Below, in pieces: positions 16,299 to 24,014 of a DNA stretch of 32,414 nt (position 1 is its first letter; every line of letters starts with the position of its first letter). The notes beneath the pieces are model-generated. The model worked only from the letters and a program-made list of their open reading frames with translations. It was not told the origin of the DNA and made no database searches. Origin of the DNA: Balneolaceae bacterium (lineage in GTDB: Bacteria > Bacteroidota > Rhodothermia > Balneolales > Balneolaceae). The position numbers were made by a program, and so were the translations under genes. The stretch is from NCBI GenBank assembly GCA_020832415.1, contig JAFIES010000022.1:1-32414 (forward strand), in the 5' to 3' direction.

Positions 16299-17582
16299 GT
16301 GAAAAATAAAATTAAGCCATATACAGATCTGGTTCGAAATAACGTCAATTACAGGCGTTTGTGGCTTGCCCAGATTATATCCAATTTTGGGGATTGGTTC
16401 GGCATTCTTGCTGTCTATGCAATTATTCAAAAATATAGCGGATCGGAATTTTTATTAGGGCTCATTATAGTCGTAAAGATGTTGAGTCTTGCATTTTCAT
16501 CACCGCTGGCAGGCTATATAACCGATCGGTTTAACCGTCGTCATCTCATGTTTATGAGCGATATTGCCCGCGGTATTCTTGTTCTCTGTTTTATATTAAT
16601 TACCACTGCAGAGCTGCTTTGGCTCGCCTATGTAATAACCGCACTTCAAATGGTTTTCTCTGCTGTATTTGAACCGGCAAAAACATCCTCTATCCCAAAT
16701 GTTACATCCGATAAGGAACTGGTTGTGGCAAATATTCTGTCGGCCGCTTCGTGGAGTATCATTTTTACCAGTGGAATGGCAATTGGTGGTTTTGCAACAG
16801 CTTATCTGGGAACCGATGTTGTTTTTATGATCAATGGGTTCAGTTACGCTCTCTCATCTGTATTTATTTACAGGGCAAATATTCCTCAAAAAATGATGAG
16901 CAGCGCTGAGAAAAAACGCACCTCAAATCCGCTGGTTGGAATAACTGAAGGGTTCCGATACCTGAAAAATAACAGCCAAGTTCTAAGGCCGGCAATGGCT
17001 AAAGGCACCTTTACGATGTGTGTAGGTGCGATGGTTTATATGCTGATTATCATCGCCGAAGATGTGCTGATGCTCGGAAGCATTGGTCTTGGCATTCTTT
17101 ATGCCGCAAGAGGCGTTGGAACGGGCCTGGGGCCGGTAGTCGGGCGAAGAATTTTTAAACTGGAGTCCGGATGGATTCGTGCGATCGGATTTTTTATGAT
17201 TTTTTGCGGGCTGATGTATGGATTTGTAAGCAGCATGAACTCCATAATTTTAATGAGCATTTTTGTGATGCTTGCCCACATGGCATCCGGTTCGAATTGG
17301 GTATTCAGTACGGTACTGCTTCAGCGAAGGGCACCGGATGTTTTCAGAGGCAGGGTTTTTAGTATTGAGTGGCTCATTTTTACAGTAGCACAATCGTTTT
17401 CCGTTATGGCCGCAGCACTAATTCTTGAGCTTGATCTTCTCACCATTCGCCAGACCATGGGGCTGTTTTCCGGATTACTTGTGCTGTCGGGAATTGCATG
17501 GCTCTATCAGGTTGCTCCAAAGGAGAGTTTGTACTCAGAAGAGTCAAAAACCCACTATCAAACAGAAAAAACCATTATATAG
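16299..17582 (+). CDS. MFS transporter (EntS/MFS_3-like)
   Basis: This 427-residue integral membrane protein has about 12 predicted hydrophobic segments. The N-terminus NYRRLWLAQIISNFGDWFG and the loop AGYITDRFNRRHLMFMSD (the MFS motif between helices 2 and 3) match the group that includes the enterobactin exporter EntS and macrolide exporters. It probably acts as a proton-driven exporter in the inner membrane; the substrate is unknown. The start is GTG at 16299, 70 bases after dut. The last 8 bases overlap the 3' end of the exosortase gene on the other strand, so the two transcripts converge with no room for a terminator between them. Confidence 0.9.
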   Translation: MKNKIKPYTDLVRNNVNYRRLWLAQIISNFGDWFGILAVYAIIQKYSGSEFLLGLIIVVKMLSLAFSSPLAGYITDRFNRRHLMFMSDIARGILVLCFILITTAELLWLAYVITALQMVFSAVFEPAKTSSIPNVTSDKELVVANILSAASWSIIFTSGMAIGGFATAYLGTDVVFMINGFSYALSSVFIYRANIPQKMMSSAEKKRTSNPLVGITEGFRYLKNNSQVLRPAMAKGTFTMCVGAMVYMLIIIAEDVLMLGSIGLGILYAARGVGTGLGPVVGRRIFKLESGWIRAIGFFMIFCGLMYGFVSSMNSIILMSIFVMLAHMASGSNWVFSTVLLQRRAPDVFRGRVFSIEWLIFTVAQSFSVMAAALILELDLLTIRQTMGLFSGLLVLSGIAWLYQVAPKESLYSEESKTHYQTEKTII

Positions 17583-18120
17583 CAGCAGGGGTGAGGTTCT
17601 CTTTGTCCGGTTTTTCAGTAGAAAATGATTCACCGTAGTTGGCCCAGATCATCCAAAGAATAAAAATGATGATATAAAAAATTGCCGTGGTTGAATAATC
17701 GTGCGCAAAATCGAAAACTTGAGGCCAGTATGCCTGAATGTAGGTAAGCGAGACAATTCGGGCTACATTTACGATGTAGATCACAAGAATTCCGAAAATT
17801 GAAAAGAGCGCCCTGGGTGTCCATTGGCCTGGATAGGCAATAATAAATCCTAAAAATAGGCCAATAGCAGCGATACCGTTACAACCATCTACAATCTCAA
17901 TTCCCCGCAGGCCGGTTATACCAACAACTCTGTCGTACACAAATACAGACTCTCCAAAAAATGAGAGTATACCGGCACTAACCGATACGATGTTGCGCGA
18001 AAGCGGGTCGTCGATGTACCCGTTTGGCATAATCCAAAGCTCATAAACCATGTACCAGATAATGTAGATGGCAAATACTTTGAGAAGGAATTTGGCTATA
18101 TCAGATTGAAGAAATTTCAT
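17575..18120 (-). CDS. Exosortase/archaeosortase family membrane protein
   Basis: This 181-residue membrane protein has about six hydrophobic segments and the catalytic signature of the exosortase/archaeosortase transpeptidases: Cys80 in VDGCNGIAAI, Arg121 in IVNVARIVSL, and His140 in FDFAHDYSTTAIFY. Such enzymes cut and re-anchor proteins that carry a C-terminal sorting signal, for example PEP-CTERM. The small size resembles the short versions in Bacteroidota (XrtF-like and relatives) rather than the long EpsH type. No protein in the window shows an obvious sorting tail, and no polysaccharide cluster is next to it. It diverges from the VWA gene (149-base gap) and overlaps the MFS 3' end by 8 bases. 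Confidence 0.9.
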   Translation of the reverse strand: MKFLQSDIAKFLLKVFAIYIIWYMVYELWIMPNGYIDDPLSRNIVSVSAGILSFFGESVFVYDRVVGITGLRGIEIVDGCNGIAAIGLFLGFIIAYPGQWTPRALFSIFGILVIYIVNVARIVSLTYIQAYWPQVFDFAHDYSTTAIFYIIIFILWMIWANYGESFSTEKPDKENLTPAAI

Positions 18121-18269
18121 GCAGCAGTTCTGTAGTGAATGATGCTAAATAATAGCGCTAAATTAATGGTTTGAAAAGAAAAATATTGTTTATTCGTTGC
18201 ATAGATTCGCACACTTCACTTCAACTAAATTAGTGTTATCTTGTGCCTCGATATAAAAATATGTGATTT

Positions 18270-19334
18270 ATGATTTGGGAAAACAGTTCATATTTATGGT
18301 TTCTGCTGCTGCTGCCTGTAATTTATGGCGGATACTTCTGGTATAAAAAGTACCAGATAAAGAAACGATCTGGCTATTTTGACGACAGGCTTATCAATCA
18401 ATTAAGAAAAAATTACTGGAAAACCGGTGAAAAAGTTCGGCTGATATCACTAACAATTGCAGCTGCACTCTTTATTATAGCTCTAGCAGGCCCTAAAATT
18501 GGCACAGAAGTTCGTGAAGTGCAGCGAAAAGGTGTGAACTTGCTCGTTGCTCTCGATTTATCAAGAAGTATGAATGCGGAAGACGTAAGGCCCAGCAGAC
18601 TTGATAAAGCAAAGTTCGAGCTGAACCGGCTTATCAACAGGCTTCAGGGCGATCGTGTGGGTTTACTCGTATTTACTGATGAAGCTTTTGTTCAGGTGCC
18701 ATTCACCACAGATTATTCTGCTTTCCGCATGCTGCTGGATATATCGAACACAGAACAGATGCCATCGAGCGGTACTAACTTCCATTCCGCCATTCAGCTT
18801 GCCAAAGAGACCTTCAGAAACATTGATAACACAACGAATGCTGCAAATGTACTTTTATTTGTAGCTGATGGTGAAAACCATGGCCCCTCTTACCAGTCTG
18901 TACTTCGGGAGTTGATAAATGAGGGTGTAACTGTTTTTTCTGTTGGGATTGGAACAAGGGAAGGCGGCCCTATTCCAATCTACAATCAAAACGGGCAGAT
19001 AAGCGGGTATCACAGGGATGCACAAGGTAACACGGTTACCACTCGTCTCGGTTCTGAATCCATGGAGGACATTGCCCGGCAGGGAGGCGGTGAATATTAT
19101 GAAATTCGTGCCGGCAGCGATAATATTGAGCCGTTTTTCTCTAAACTGGATGAACTTGAGCGGGGTGAGTTTTCTACACAGGAGTTCGCAGATTATAAAA
19201 ACCAATATCAGTTTCTGCTCTTTTTCGGGATGCTTTTTTTTATGGTAACCCTCTTTTTCCCTGACAACATCAATGAAAAATCTATTCTCAATCGATGGCT
19301 GATGCGTTATCAGAAAAACAAAGTAAATGATTAA
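18270..19334 (+). CDS. BatA-like VWA-domain membrane protein
   Basis: This 354-residue protein has hydrophobic segments near residues 9-24 and 57-75, a von Willebrand A domain, and a final segment near residues 312-330 (LLFFGMLFFMVTLFF). The metal-ion site DxSxS is intact at Asp96, Ser98 and Ser100 (ALDLSRSMN), with SGTNFHSAI and VLLFVADGENHG further on. It resembles BatA/BatB proteins, which usually sit in a cluster with a MoxR ATPase and a DUF58 protein. Neither is present, so this is an orphan or solitary paralogue. The last 8 bases overlap the HAD gene start (ATGATTAA), implying coupled translation. Confidence 0.9.
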   Translation: MIWENSSYLWFLLLLPVIYGGYFWYKKYQIKKRSGYFDDRLINQLRKNYWKTGEKVRLISLTIAAALFIIALAGPKIGTEVREVQRKGVNLLVALDLSRSMNAEDVRPSRLDKAKFELNRLINRLQGDRVGLLVFTDEAFVQVPFTTDYSAFRMLLDISNTEQMPSSGTNFHSAIQLAKETFRNIDNTTNAANVLLFVADGENHGPSYQSVLRELINEGVTVFSVGIGTREGGPIPIYNQNGQISGYHRDAQGNTVTTRLGSESMEDIARQGGGEYYEIRAGSDNIEPFFSKLDELERGEFSTQEFADYKNQYQFLLFFGMLFFMVTLFFPDNINEKSILNRWLMRYQKNKVND

Positions 19335-20073
19335 ACTATTTGTTACCGATCTAGATGGATGTATCACCTATCCATTCAGAACTCCAAAATGGGAAACAGT
19401 AAGCAAAATTCGTGAATTGAACATCAAGAGCCGGGATGAAGAACACATTCCACCACTCACCATCTGTACCGGCAGGCCTTATCCCTATGCTGAAGCTGTG
19501 GCTCAATGGCTTGATGTGAGGCACCCCTTTGTGTTTGAAAGTGCAGGTTTATATATCCTCGATGAAAACCGGATCCATACAGCACTGAAAAACAAAACCG
19601 GTGAGCTTGATCCGATTAATGAGATGCGTAACTGGATGGAGAAAAACATCATTCCAAATCATCCCTCTGCAGATATTGAGTTTACAAAGAGAATGGATGC
19701 AGGCATTGTAGCTCCTGAAAAGGAGGTGATTGATAAGATTGTACCTGTCGTTAAAGAAAAGCTGGAAAGTGATTATCCGCAGCTTGAGATGCACATTACC
19801 GATGTGTCGGTAAACGTATTGCTGGCCGGAAACAATAAACTTCAGGGGATGAAGTTGCTGGCTGAGCATCTAAATATCTCGCTCGATAATATCGCATACA
19901 TTGGTGATACTGGAGGCGATGTGATGGCTCTTCGGGAGGTGAAGCTTCCATTTTCTCCAAAAAACGCCACTGCTGCCGTAAAAAAAATCAGCACAAATTT
20001 GGATGTTGAAACTTCAGATGCAGTTCTGGAAGCTTACCGGCGGGTAATTGCCTACAACAAATCGCTCTCTTAA
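19327..20073 (+). CDS. HAD-superfamily phosphatase (type IIB-like)
   Basis: This 248-residue protein has the four HAD motifs: motif I FVTDLDGCIT (nucleophile Asp8, acid Asp10), motif II TICTGRP, motif III Lys in NNKLQGMKLLAEHL, and motif IV YIGDTGGDVMAL. A cap region lies between motifs II and III, fitting subclass IIB phosphatases that act on sugar phosphates, phosphoglycolate or mannosylphosphoglycerate. The substrate cannot be read from sequence. It overlaps the VWA gene by 8 bases upstream and shares its last 4 bases with the minus-strand gene that ends at 20070. Confidence 0.85.
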   Translation: MIKLFVTDLDGCITYPFRTPKWETVSKIRELNIKSRDEEHIPPLTICTGRPYPYAEAVAQWLDVRHPFVFESAGLYILDENRIHTALKNKTGELDPINEMRNWMEKNIIPNHPSADIEFTKRMDAGIVAPEKEVIDKIVPVVKEKLESDYPQLEMHITDVSVNVLLAGNNKLQGMKLLAEHLNISLDNIAYIGDTGGDVMALREVKLPFSPKNATAAVKKISTNLDVETSDAVLEAYRRVIAYNKSLS

Positions 20074-20837
20074 AGAACAGCTCCGCATCCAAACCAGGTT
20101 TCATTCTCCATGGTGAGGGTTACAGTATGGGTAAATAAAAATCCGCTCATCGAATCAACACAGTAGAGCTCGGATGCATCCAGTCGCGCAGAGACGGATC
20201 CGGCATTGAACGATGTGCTAATGAGTGATGACCCAGTCTCAAAATTTGGTATCCTGCCACTAATATCGGTATCAGGAGTTCGGAACGAGATGTTGTTTTC
20301 ATTGTCAATTTGTACAGACCAGAACGGTTCATTTCCGGAAGCTATAAATTGCACGCCATCTTCACGAAGTCTGTGTTGATGATTAATGATGGATGAAAAT
20401 TCAGATACAGGTTGAATCGAAAATTCATTAATCGTTAAGTGAGGAGTTGTTTCATCCGTAGCCTTAATCAACAGCAGCTCACTTTCTTGCAATCTGAATA
20501 GTTTTAAGAGCTCACCCTGATGATCGGTAAGTGTAACTCTGTTATTGCTGATCTCCCAAAGTCCGGTATTTTCAATCGTTGATTGGCTTTCATCATCAAA
20601 CAGTACTACTTCTTTAAACCGGTTATCTTTAAGTATTAAAGAGTAATGCAGCTGGTGATCTGATGATGACACAGCTGTTGCGCTAAAAGCTGCTGGCAAT
20701 TCAATGTCACCTACCTGGTTATTGGTTTGCTGATCAACAGCTGATTTATTTAGCTCTTCGCATGCAATACTAAGCCGTATTGAGATAAAGATTACAAGCA
20801 GCAGAAGAATTGTAATATTGATGACTTTATTTTTCAT
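20070..20837 (-). CDS. Exported NlpE-like/COG3650-like protein
   Basis: This 255-residue protein has a hydrophobic N-terminus (INITILLLLVIFISIRLSIAC). Cys26 could be lipidated, but the preceding SIA is not a strong lipobox. Residues about 60-125 resemble the NlpE N-terminal barrel (YSLILKDNRFKEVVLFDDES, WEISNNRVTL). The C-terminal half begins FIASGNEPFWSVQI, a motif I associate with COG3650 envelope proteins, and ends in a Cys-containing WFGCGAVL. It may report on or bind something at the envelope; no function is shown. It follows purE by 14 bases on the same strand and its stop overlaps the converging HAD gene by 4 bases. Confidence 0.75.
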   Translation of the reverse strand: MKNKVINITILLLLVIFISIRLSIACEELNKSAVDQQTNNQVGDIELPAAFSATAVSSSDHQLHYSLILKDNRFKEVVLFDDESQSTIENTGLWEISNNRVTLTDHQGELLKLFRLQESELLLIKATDETTPHLTINEFSIQPVSEFSSIINHQHRLREDGVQFIASGNEPFWSVQIDNENNISFRTPDTDISGRIPNFETGSSLISTSFNAGSVSARLDASELYCVDSMSGFLFTHTVTLTMENETWFGCGAVL

Positions 20838-20851
20838 TGAAGCAGAAAAAC

Positions 20852-21340
20852 TCAGGTGAGATTTTTGGTTTTATCGATGCTCTCATCAGCCATTTGTTGC
20901 TGATAGGATTCGAGTTTTTCAGCCAGTTCAGAATCTGTAATTGCTAACATTCTGATTGCAAGTAACCCTGCATTCATCGCTTTTCCGATGGCTACTGTAG
21001 CAACAGGCACTCCATTCGGCATTTGAACAATAGAGTAGAGGCTGTCGAGCCCGCCAAGTGCGGTAGTCTTTACCGGCACTCCTATTACGGGAAGAGTTGT
21101 GTAAGCGGCAAGCATTCCGGGAAGATGAGCGGCACCACCAGCACCGGCAATCACCACTTTTAAGCCTCTTTCACGTGCTGTGTACCCATACTCTGCCATT
21201 ACATCGGGTGTTCGGTGTGCAGATACAACTTGCTTTTCAAATGGAACTCCAAACTGTTTGAGAATATCCTCTGCTTCTTTCATTGTGGGCCAGTCGCTGT
21301 CGCTGCCCATTACTAATCCAACTATCGGTTGCTCTGCCAT
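20852..21340 (-). CDS. purE: N5-carboxyaminoimidazole ribonucleotide mutase PurE
   Basis: This 162-residue enzyme of purine biosynthesis converts N5-CAIR to CAIR in the cytosol. [14 protein letters not shown] at the N-terminus, [11 protein letters not shown] and the Gly-rich [14 protein letters not shown] are the phosphate- and substrate-binding segments of class I PurE. It usually works with PurK, which is not in the window. It is divergent from the monooxygenase gene and precedes the NlpE-like gene by 14 bases. A good Bacteroidota-type -7 element lies 36 bases upstream of the start. Confidence 0.97.
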   Translation of the reverse strand: MAEQPIVGLVMGSDSDWPTMKEAEDILKQFGVPFEKQVVSAHRTPDVMAEYGYTARERGLKVVIAGAGGAAHLPGMLAAYTTLPVIGVPVKTTALGGLDSLYSIVQMPNGVPVATVAIGKAMNAGLLAIRMLAITDSELAEKLESYQQQMADESIDKTKNLT

Positions 21341-21375
21341 ATTGATTACAAATTGTTACTGGTACGGTTCGTTTT

Positions 21376-21383
21376 CAAAGATA
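21376..21383 (-). promoter_or_regulatory. Candidate -7 promoter element of purE
   Basis: On the minus strand these bases read TATCTTTG, an exact fit to the TAnnTTTG -7 consensus of Bacteroidota housekeeping promoters. The site would place the transcript start roughly 25-30 bases before the purE ATG. A clear TTG at the -33 position is not visible, so support rests on one element and on its position. Confidence 0.45.
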
Positions 21384-21476
21384 TAGATAATCAGTTTCAT
21401 TCTCTTCGATAAATTCGATGTGCAGTTGAATTTAAAATTGTTTAACATTGAACTAAATATAAAAATCAAATATATC

Positions 21477-22550
21477 ATGGAACTGGGAATTTATACATTT
21501 GTTGAGAACACGCCATTAGCTGAAACAGGAAAATCGCTGCACCCTGCAAAACGGGTAGAGAATTTACTGGAGGAAGCACAACTGGCAGATGATCTCGGGC
21601 TGGACATTTTTGCAGTCGGAGAACATCACAGAGAGGAGTATGTTTCATCTGCACCTTCAGTACTGTTGGCTGCAATTGCTGCAAAAACTAAAAATATAAA
21701 GTTATCAAGTGCAGTTACCGTGCTTGGGTCTGAGGATCCGGTTCGGGTTTATCAGCAATACTCAACATTGGATCTCATCTCAAATGGCCGTGCAGAGATC
21801 ATGGTTGGCAGGGGGTCATTCATTGAATCATTTCCGCTGTTTGGTTACAACCTGAACGATTATGAAGAGCTCTTTTCAGAAAAACTGGAATTGCTTATGC
21901 AGCTTCGCGAAAACGAAGTGATATCGTGGCAGGGAAAGCATCGGCCGGCAATTAACAGTCGCGGGATTTATCCGCAACCACTGCAGAAAAAACTGCCTGT
22001 ATGGAGAGCTGTAGGTGGAACTCCACAATCAGCGTATCACGCCGGAGCAAACGGAATACCAATGGCGCTTGCAATTATAGGTGGTTATCCCGAGCACTTT
22101 AAACCGATGGCTGAAGTGCATAAGAGGGGAGCTGTTGACCATAACAGAGAAGTTCCGCCTATAAGTATAAACTCACATGGGTTCATTGCTGAAACAGCTG
22201 AAGAAGCCATTGATGTATCTTTCCCGGCCTTTAAATTTACGATGGATAAGATCGGAAAAGAACGCGGCTGGCCACCTATGAGCAGGCAACAATTTGAGGC
22301 CTCTGTACAGTTGAGAGGAGCAAATGTTGTGGGAAATCCGGATCAGATCATCGAAAAGATATTGTATCAGCATAAGATATTTGGCCACAGCCGCTTTATG
22401 CTGCAGATGAGCGTTGGTACAATTCCACATGAAAAATTGCTCAAATCGATCGAACTATTTGCCACAAAAGTTGCACCGGCAGTTCGAAGGGAGTTAAATC
22501 AATCAAACTGGAGTAGAATAAATGACTCAGCAGAACTACAAAATTCCTGA
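21477..22550 (+). CDS. LLM-class flavin-dependent oxidoreductase
   Basis: The protein has 357 residues from ATG at 21477. An upstream in-frame GTG at 21420 would add a Lys/Asn/Ile-rich 19 residues without family character. It has the luciferase-like TIM-barrel signature: LGLDIFAVGEHHREEYVSSAP near residue 40, IKLSSAVTVLGSEDPVRVYQQ, NGRAEIMVGRGSFIESFPLFG, and a late VVGNPDQIIEKILYQHKIFG. These enzymes use reduced FMN or F420 to oxidise organic substrates; the substrate here is unknown. The stop lies 29 bases inside the following VOC gene, so the pair is translated together. Confidence 0.93.
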   Translation: MELGIYTFVENTPLAETGKSLHPAKRVENLLEEAQLADDLGLDIFAVGEHHREEYVSSAPSVLLAAIAAKTKNIKLSSAVTVLGSEDPVRVYQQYSTLDLISNGRAEIMVGRGSFIESFPLFGYNLNDYEELFSEKLELLMQLRENEVISWQGKHRPAINSRGIYPQPLQKKLPVWRAVGGTPQSAYHAGANGIPMALAIIGGYPEHFKPMAEVHKRGAVDHNREVPPISINSHGFIAETAEEAIDVSFPAFKFTMDKIGKERGWPPMSRQQFEASVQLRGANVVGNPDQIIEKILYQHKIFGHSRFMLQMSVGTIPHEKLLKSIELFATKVAPAVRRELNQSNWSRINDSAELQNS

Positions 22551-23019
22551 TCAAACCAGGATAGGCCATGTTCACCTGAAAGTGGCGGATCTGAACAGAT
22601 CACTATCATTTTATTGTGATCTGCTCGGTTTTGAAATCACCACGATGTATGGATCTCAGGCAGCGTTTATCTCAGCAGGAGGATATCATCACCACATCGG
22701 GTTGAATACCTGGCACTCTAAAGGAGGCTCACCTGCTCCGCGAAACAGCACCGGTCTATATCACACGGCAATACTGTACCCAACAAGGAAAGATCTGGCC
22801 AAAATTGTAAAACGCCTGATGGATGAGGGATATCCTATATCCGGTGCCAGTGATCATGGTGTATCAGAAGCGATCTATCTGGATGATCCGGATGGGAATG
22901 GTGTGGAATTGTATGTAGACAGACCGAAAGAGCTGTGGAAACAGAGAAGTGATGGAAGTATCCAAATGGTGACTTTACCTCTTGATATTGAAGGACTATT
23001 GCAGGAATTGGATAAGTAA
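22522..23019 (+). CDS. VOC-superfamily (glyoxalase/dioxygenase-like) protein
   Basis: This 165-residue protein has the opening IGHVHLKVADLNRSLSFYCDLLGFE and the closing DDPDGNGVELYVDRP of vicinal-oxygen-chelate enzymes, like CatE and other catechol-dioxygenase or glyoxalase relatives. His16, His81 and Glu129 are candidate metal ligands. The double-repeat core of about 130 residues is followed by a short helical tail. It overlaps the monooxygenase gene by 29 bases, which suggests a shared oxidative or detoxification step. It ends 19 bases from the 3' end of rsgA on the opposite strand. Confidence 0.88.
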   Translation: MTQQNYKIPDQTRIGHVHLKVADLNRSLSFYCDLLGFEITTMYGSQAAFISAGGYHHHIGLNTWHSKGGSPAPRNSTGLYHTAILYPTRKDLAKIVKRLMDEGYPISGASDHGVSEAIYLDDPDGNGVELYVDRPKELWKQRSDGSIQMVTLPLDIEGLLQELDK

Positions 23020-23037
23020 TGTGAATTTGATGAAGCC

Positions 23038-23952
23038 TTAATCGAGCGATTCAAGAATATTGAGGTATGAACTATATCTCTCTGCATCAATATCACCCTC
23101 TTCATATGCTTCTGAAACGCCACATCCCGGTTCATGATAGTGAGTGCAGTTGTAGAATTTGCAGTTCTGCCGGGGTACAGTCATTTCGGGAAAAAAGAGA
23201 GAGAGCTCACTTTTTTCGATATTCACCATGCCAAACTCTCTGATTCCTGGTGTGTCAACGATATATCCTCCATTTTTTAAAGGAACAAGCCGGGCATATG
23301 TTGTGGTATGCTTCCCTTTGTTTGTGCGGGAGGAAACTTCACCAACTCTCATGTCAAGATCGGGATCAACAGCGTTTAATAAGCTCGTTTTCCCGGCACC
23401 TGATGGACCAATGAATACGGACGTTTTTCCGGATAACTGATCTGTTAATTTTTCAACTGACTTTTGATCATGAATAGAGGTTGAGAGAACATCGTATCCG
23501 ATATTTCGATAGAGTTCTGAAAGGTGATCTATAAGATTTTGATCTCTCTTTTTTGCAAGATCCATCTTGTTAAAAACGATTCCTGCTTGAACTTCGTACG
23601 CTTCACAGGTGACCAGAAATCGGTCGATAAACCCTGTATTTAGTTTAGGCTGGCTTACGGATTGAACAACCCATGCCTTATCGATATTAGCCACGAGAAT
23701 CTGTTCACCTCGTCTGCCATGTGTGGCCTGCCGGGGTACGTAATTCTCTCTGTGTTTGATCTCCGTAATAGAGCCGGTTCCATCTTTGCCAATTTCCAGC
23801 TCAACATAGTCACCCACTGCTACAGGATTGGTAACTTCTTTCTTTTCCAGGCGAAATTTACCGGGGAGTCTGCACTCAATGATTTCTCCATCCGGCGAAG
23901 AGACCTTATACCATTTACCGGTAGATTGAATAACCCTGAACGAACTGCTCAT
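23038..23952 (-). CDS. rsgA: Ribosome small subunit-dependent GTPase RsgA
   Basis: The protein has 304 residues from ATG at 23952. The longer frame opens with TTG at 23997 and adds 15 residues (MLHRYFRPERTAPVN) that do not look conserved. It is a circularly permuted GTPase that checks late 30S subunit assembly. After an OB-fold (residues about 5-75) come G4 FNKMDLAKK, then G1 IGPSGAGKTSLLNA and G3 DTPGIREFG. The C-terminal zinc site has CKFYNCTHYHEPGC. It lies 62 bases after lon on the same strand and may be read through from it. Confidence 0.95.
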   Translation of the reverse strand: MSSSFRVIQSTGKWYKVSSPDGEIIECRLPGKFRLEKKEVTNPVAVGDYVELEIGKDGTGSITEIKHRENYVPRQATHGRRGEQILVANIDKAWVVQSVSQPKLNTGFIDRFLVTCEAYEVQAGIVFNKMDLAKKRDQNLIDHLSELYRNIGYDVLSTSIHDQKSVEKLTDQLSGKTSVFIGPSGAGKTSLLNAVDPDLDMRVGEVSSRTNKGKHTTTYARLVPLKNGGYIVDTPGIREFGMVNIEKSELSLFFPEMTVPRQNCKFYNCTHYHEPGCGVSEAYEEGDIDAERYSSYLNILESLD

Positions 23953-24014
23953 ATTAACTGGAGCTGTTCGTTCAGGCCGGAAATATCTGTGTAGCAAGTT
24001 GCCATAGAGAGTAA

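Noticed and set aside
21420-21476. Upstream GTG start for the flavin monooxygenase
   Set aside because: The extra 19 residues are Lys/Asn/Ile-rich and the family start ELGIYTF follows the ATG at 21477.
23953-23997. Upstream TTG start for rsgA
   Set aside because: The 15 extra residues look unlike the family and an ATG precedes the conserved OB-fold.
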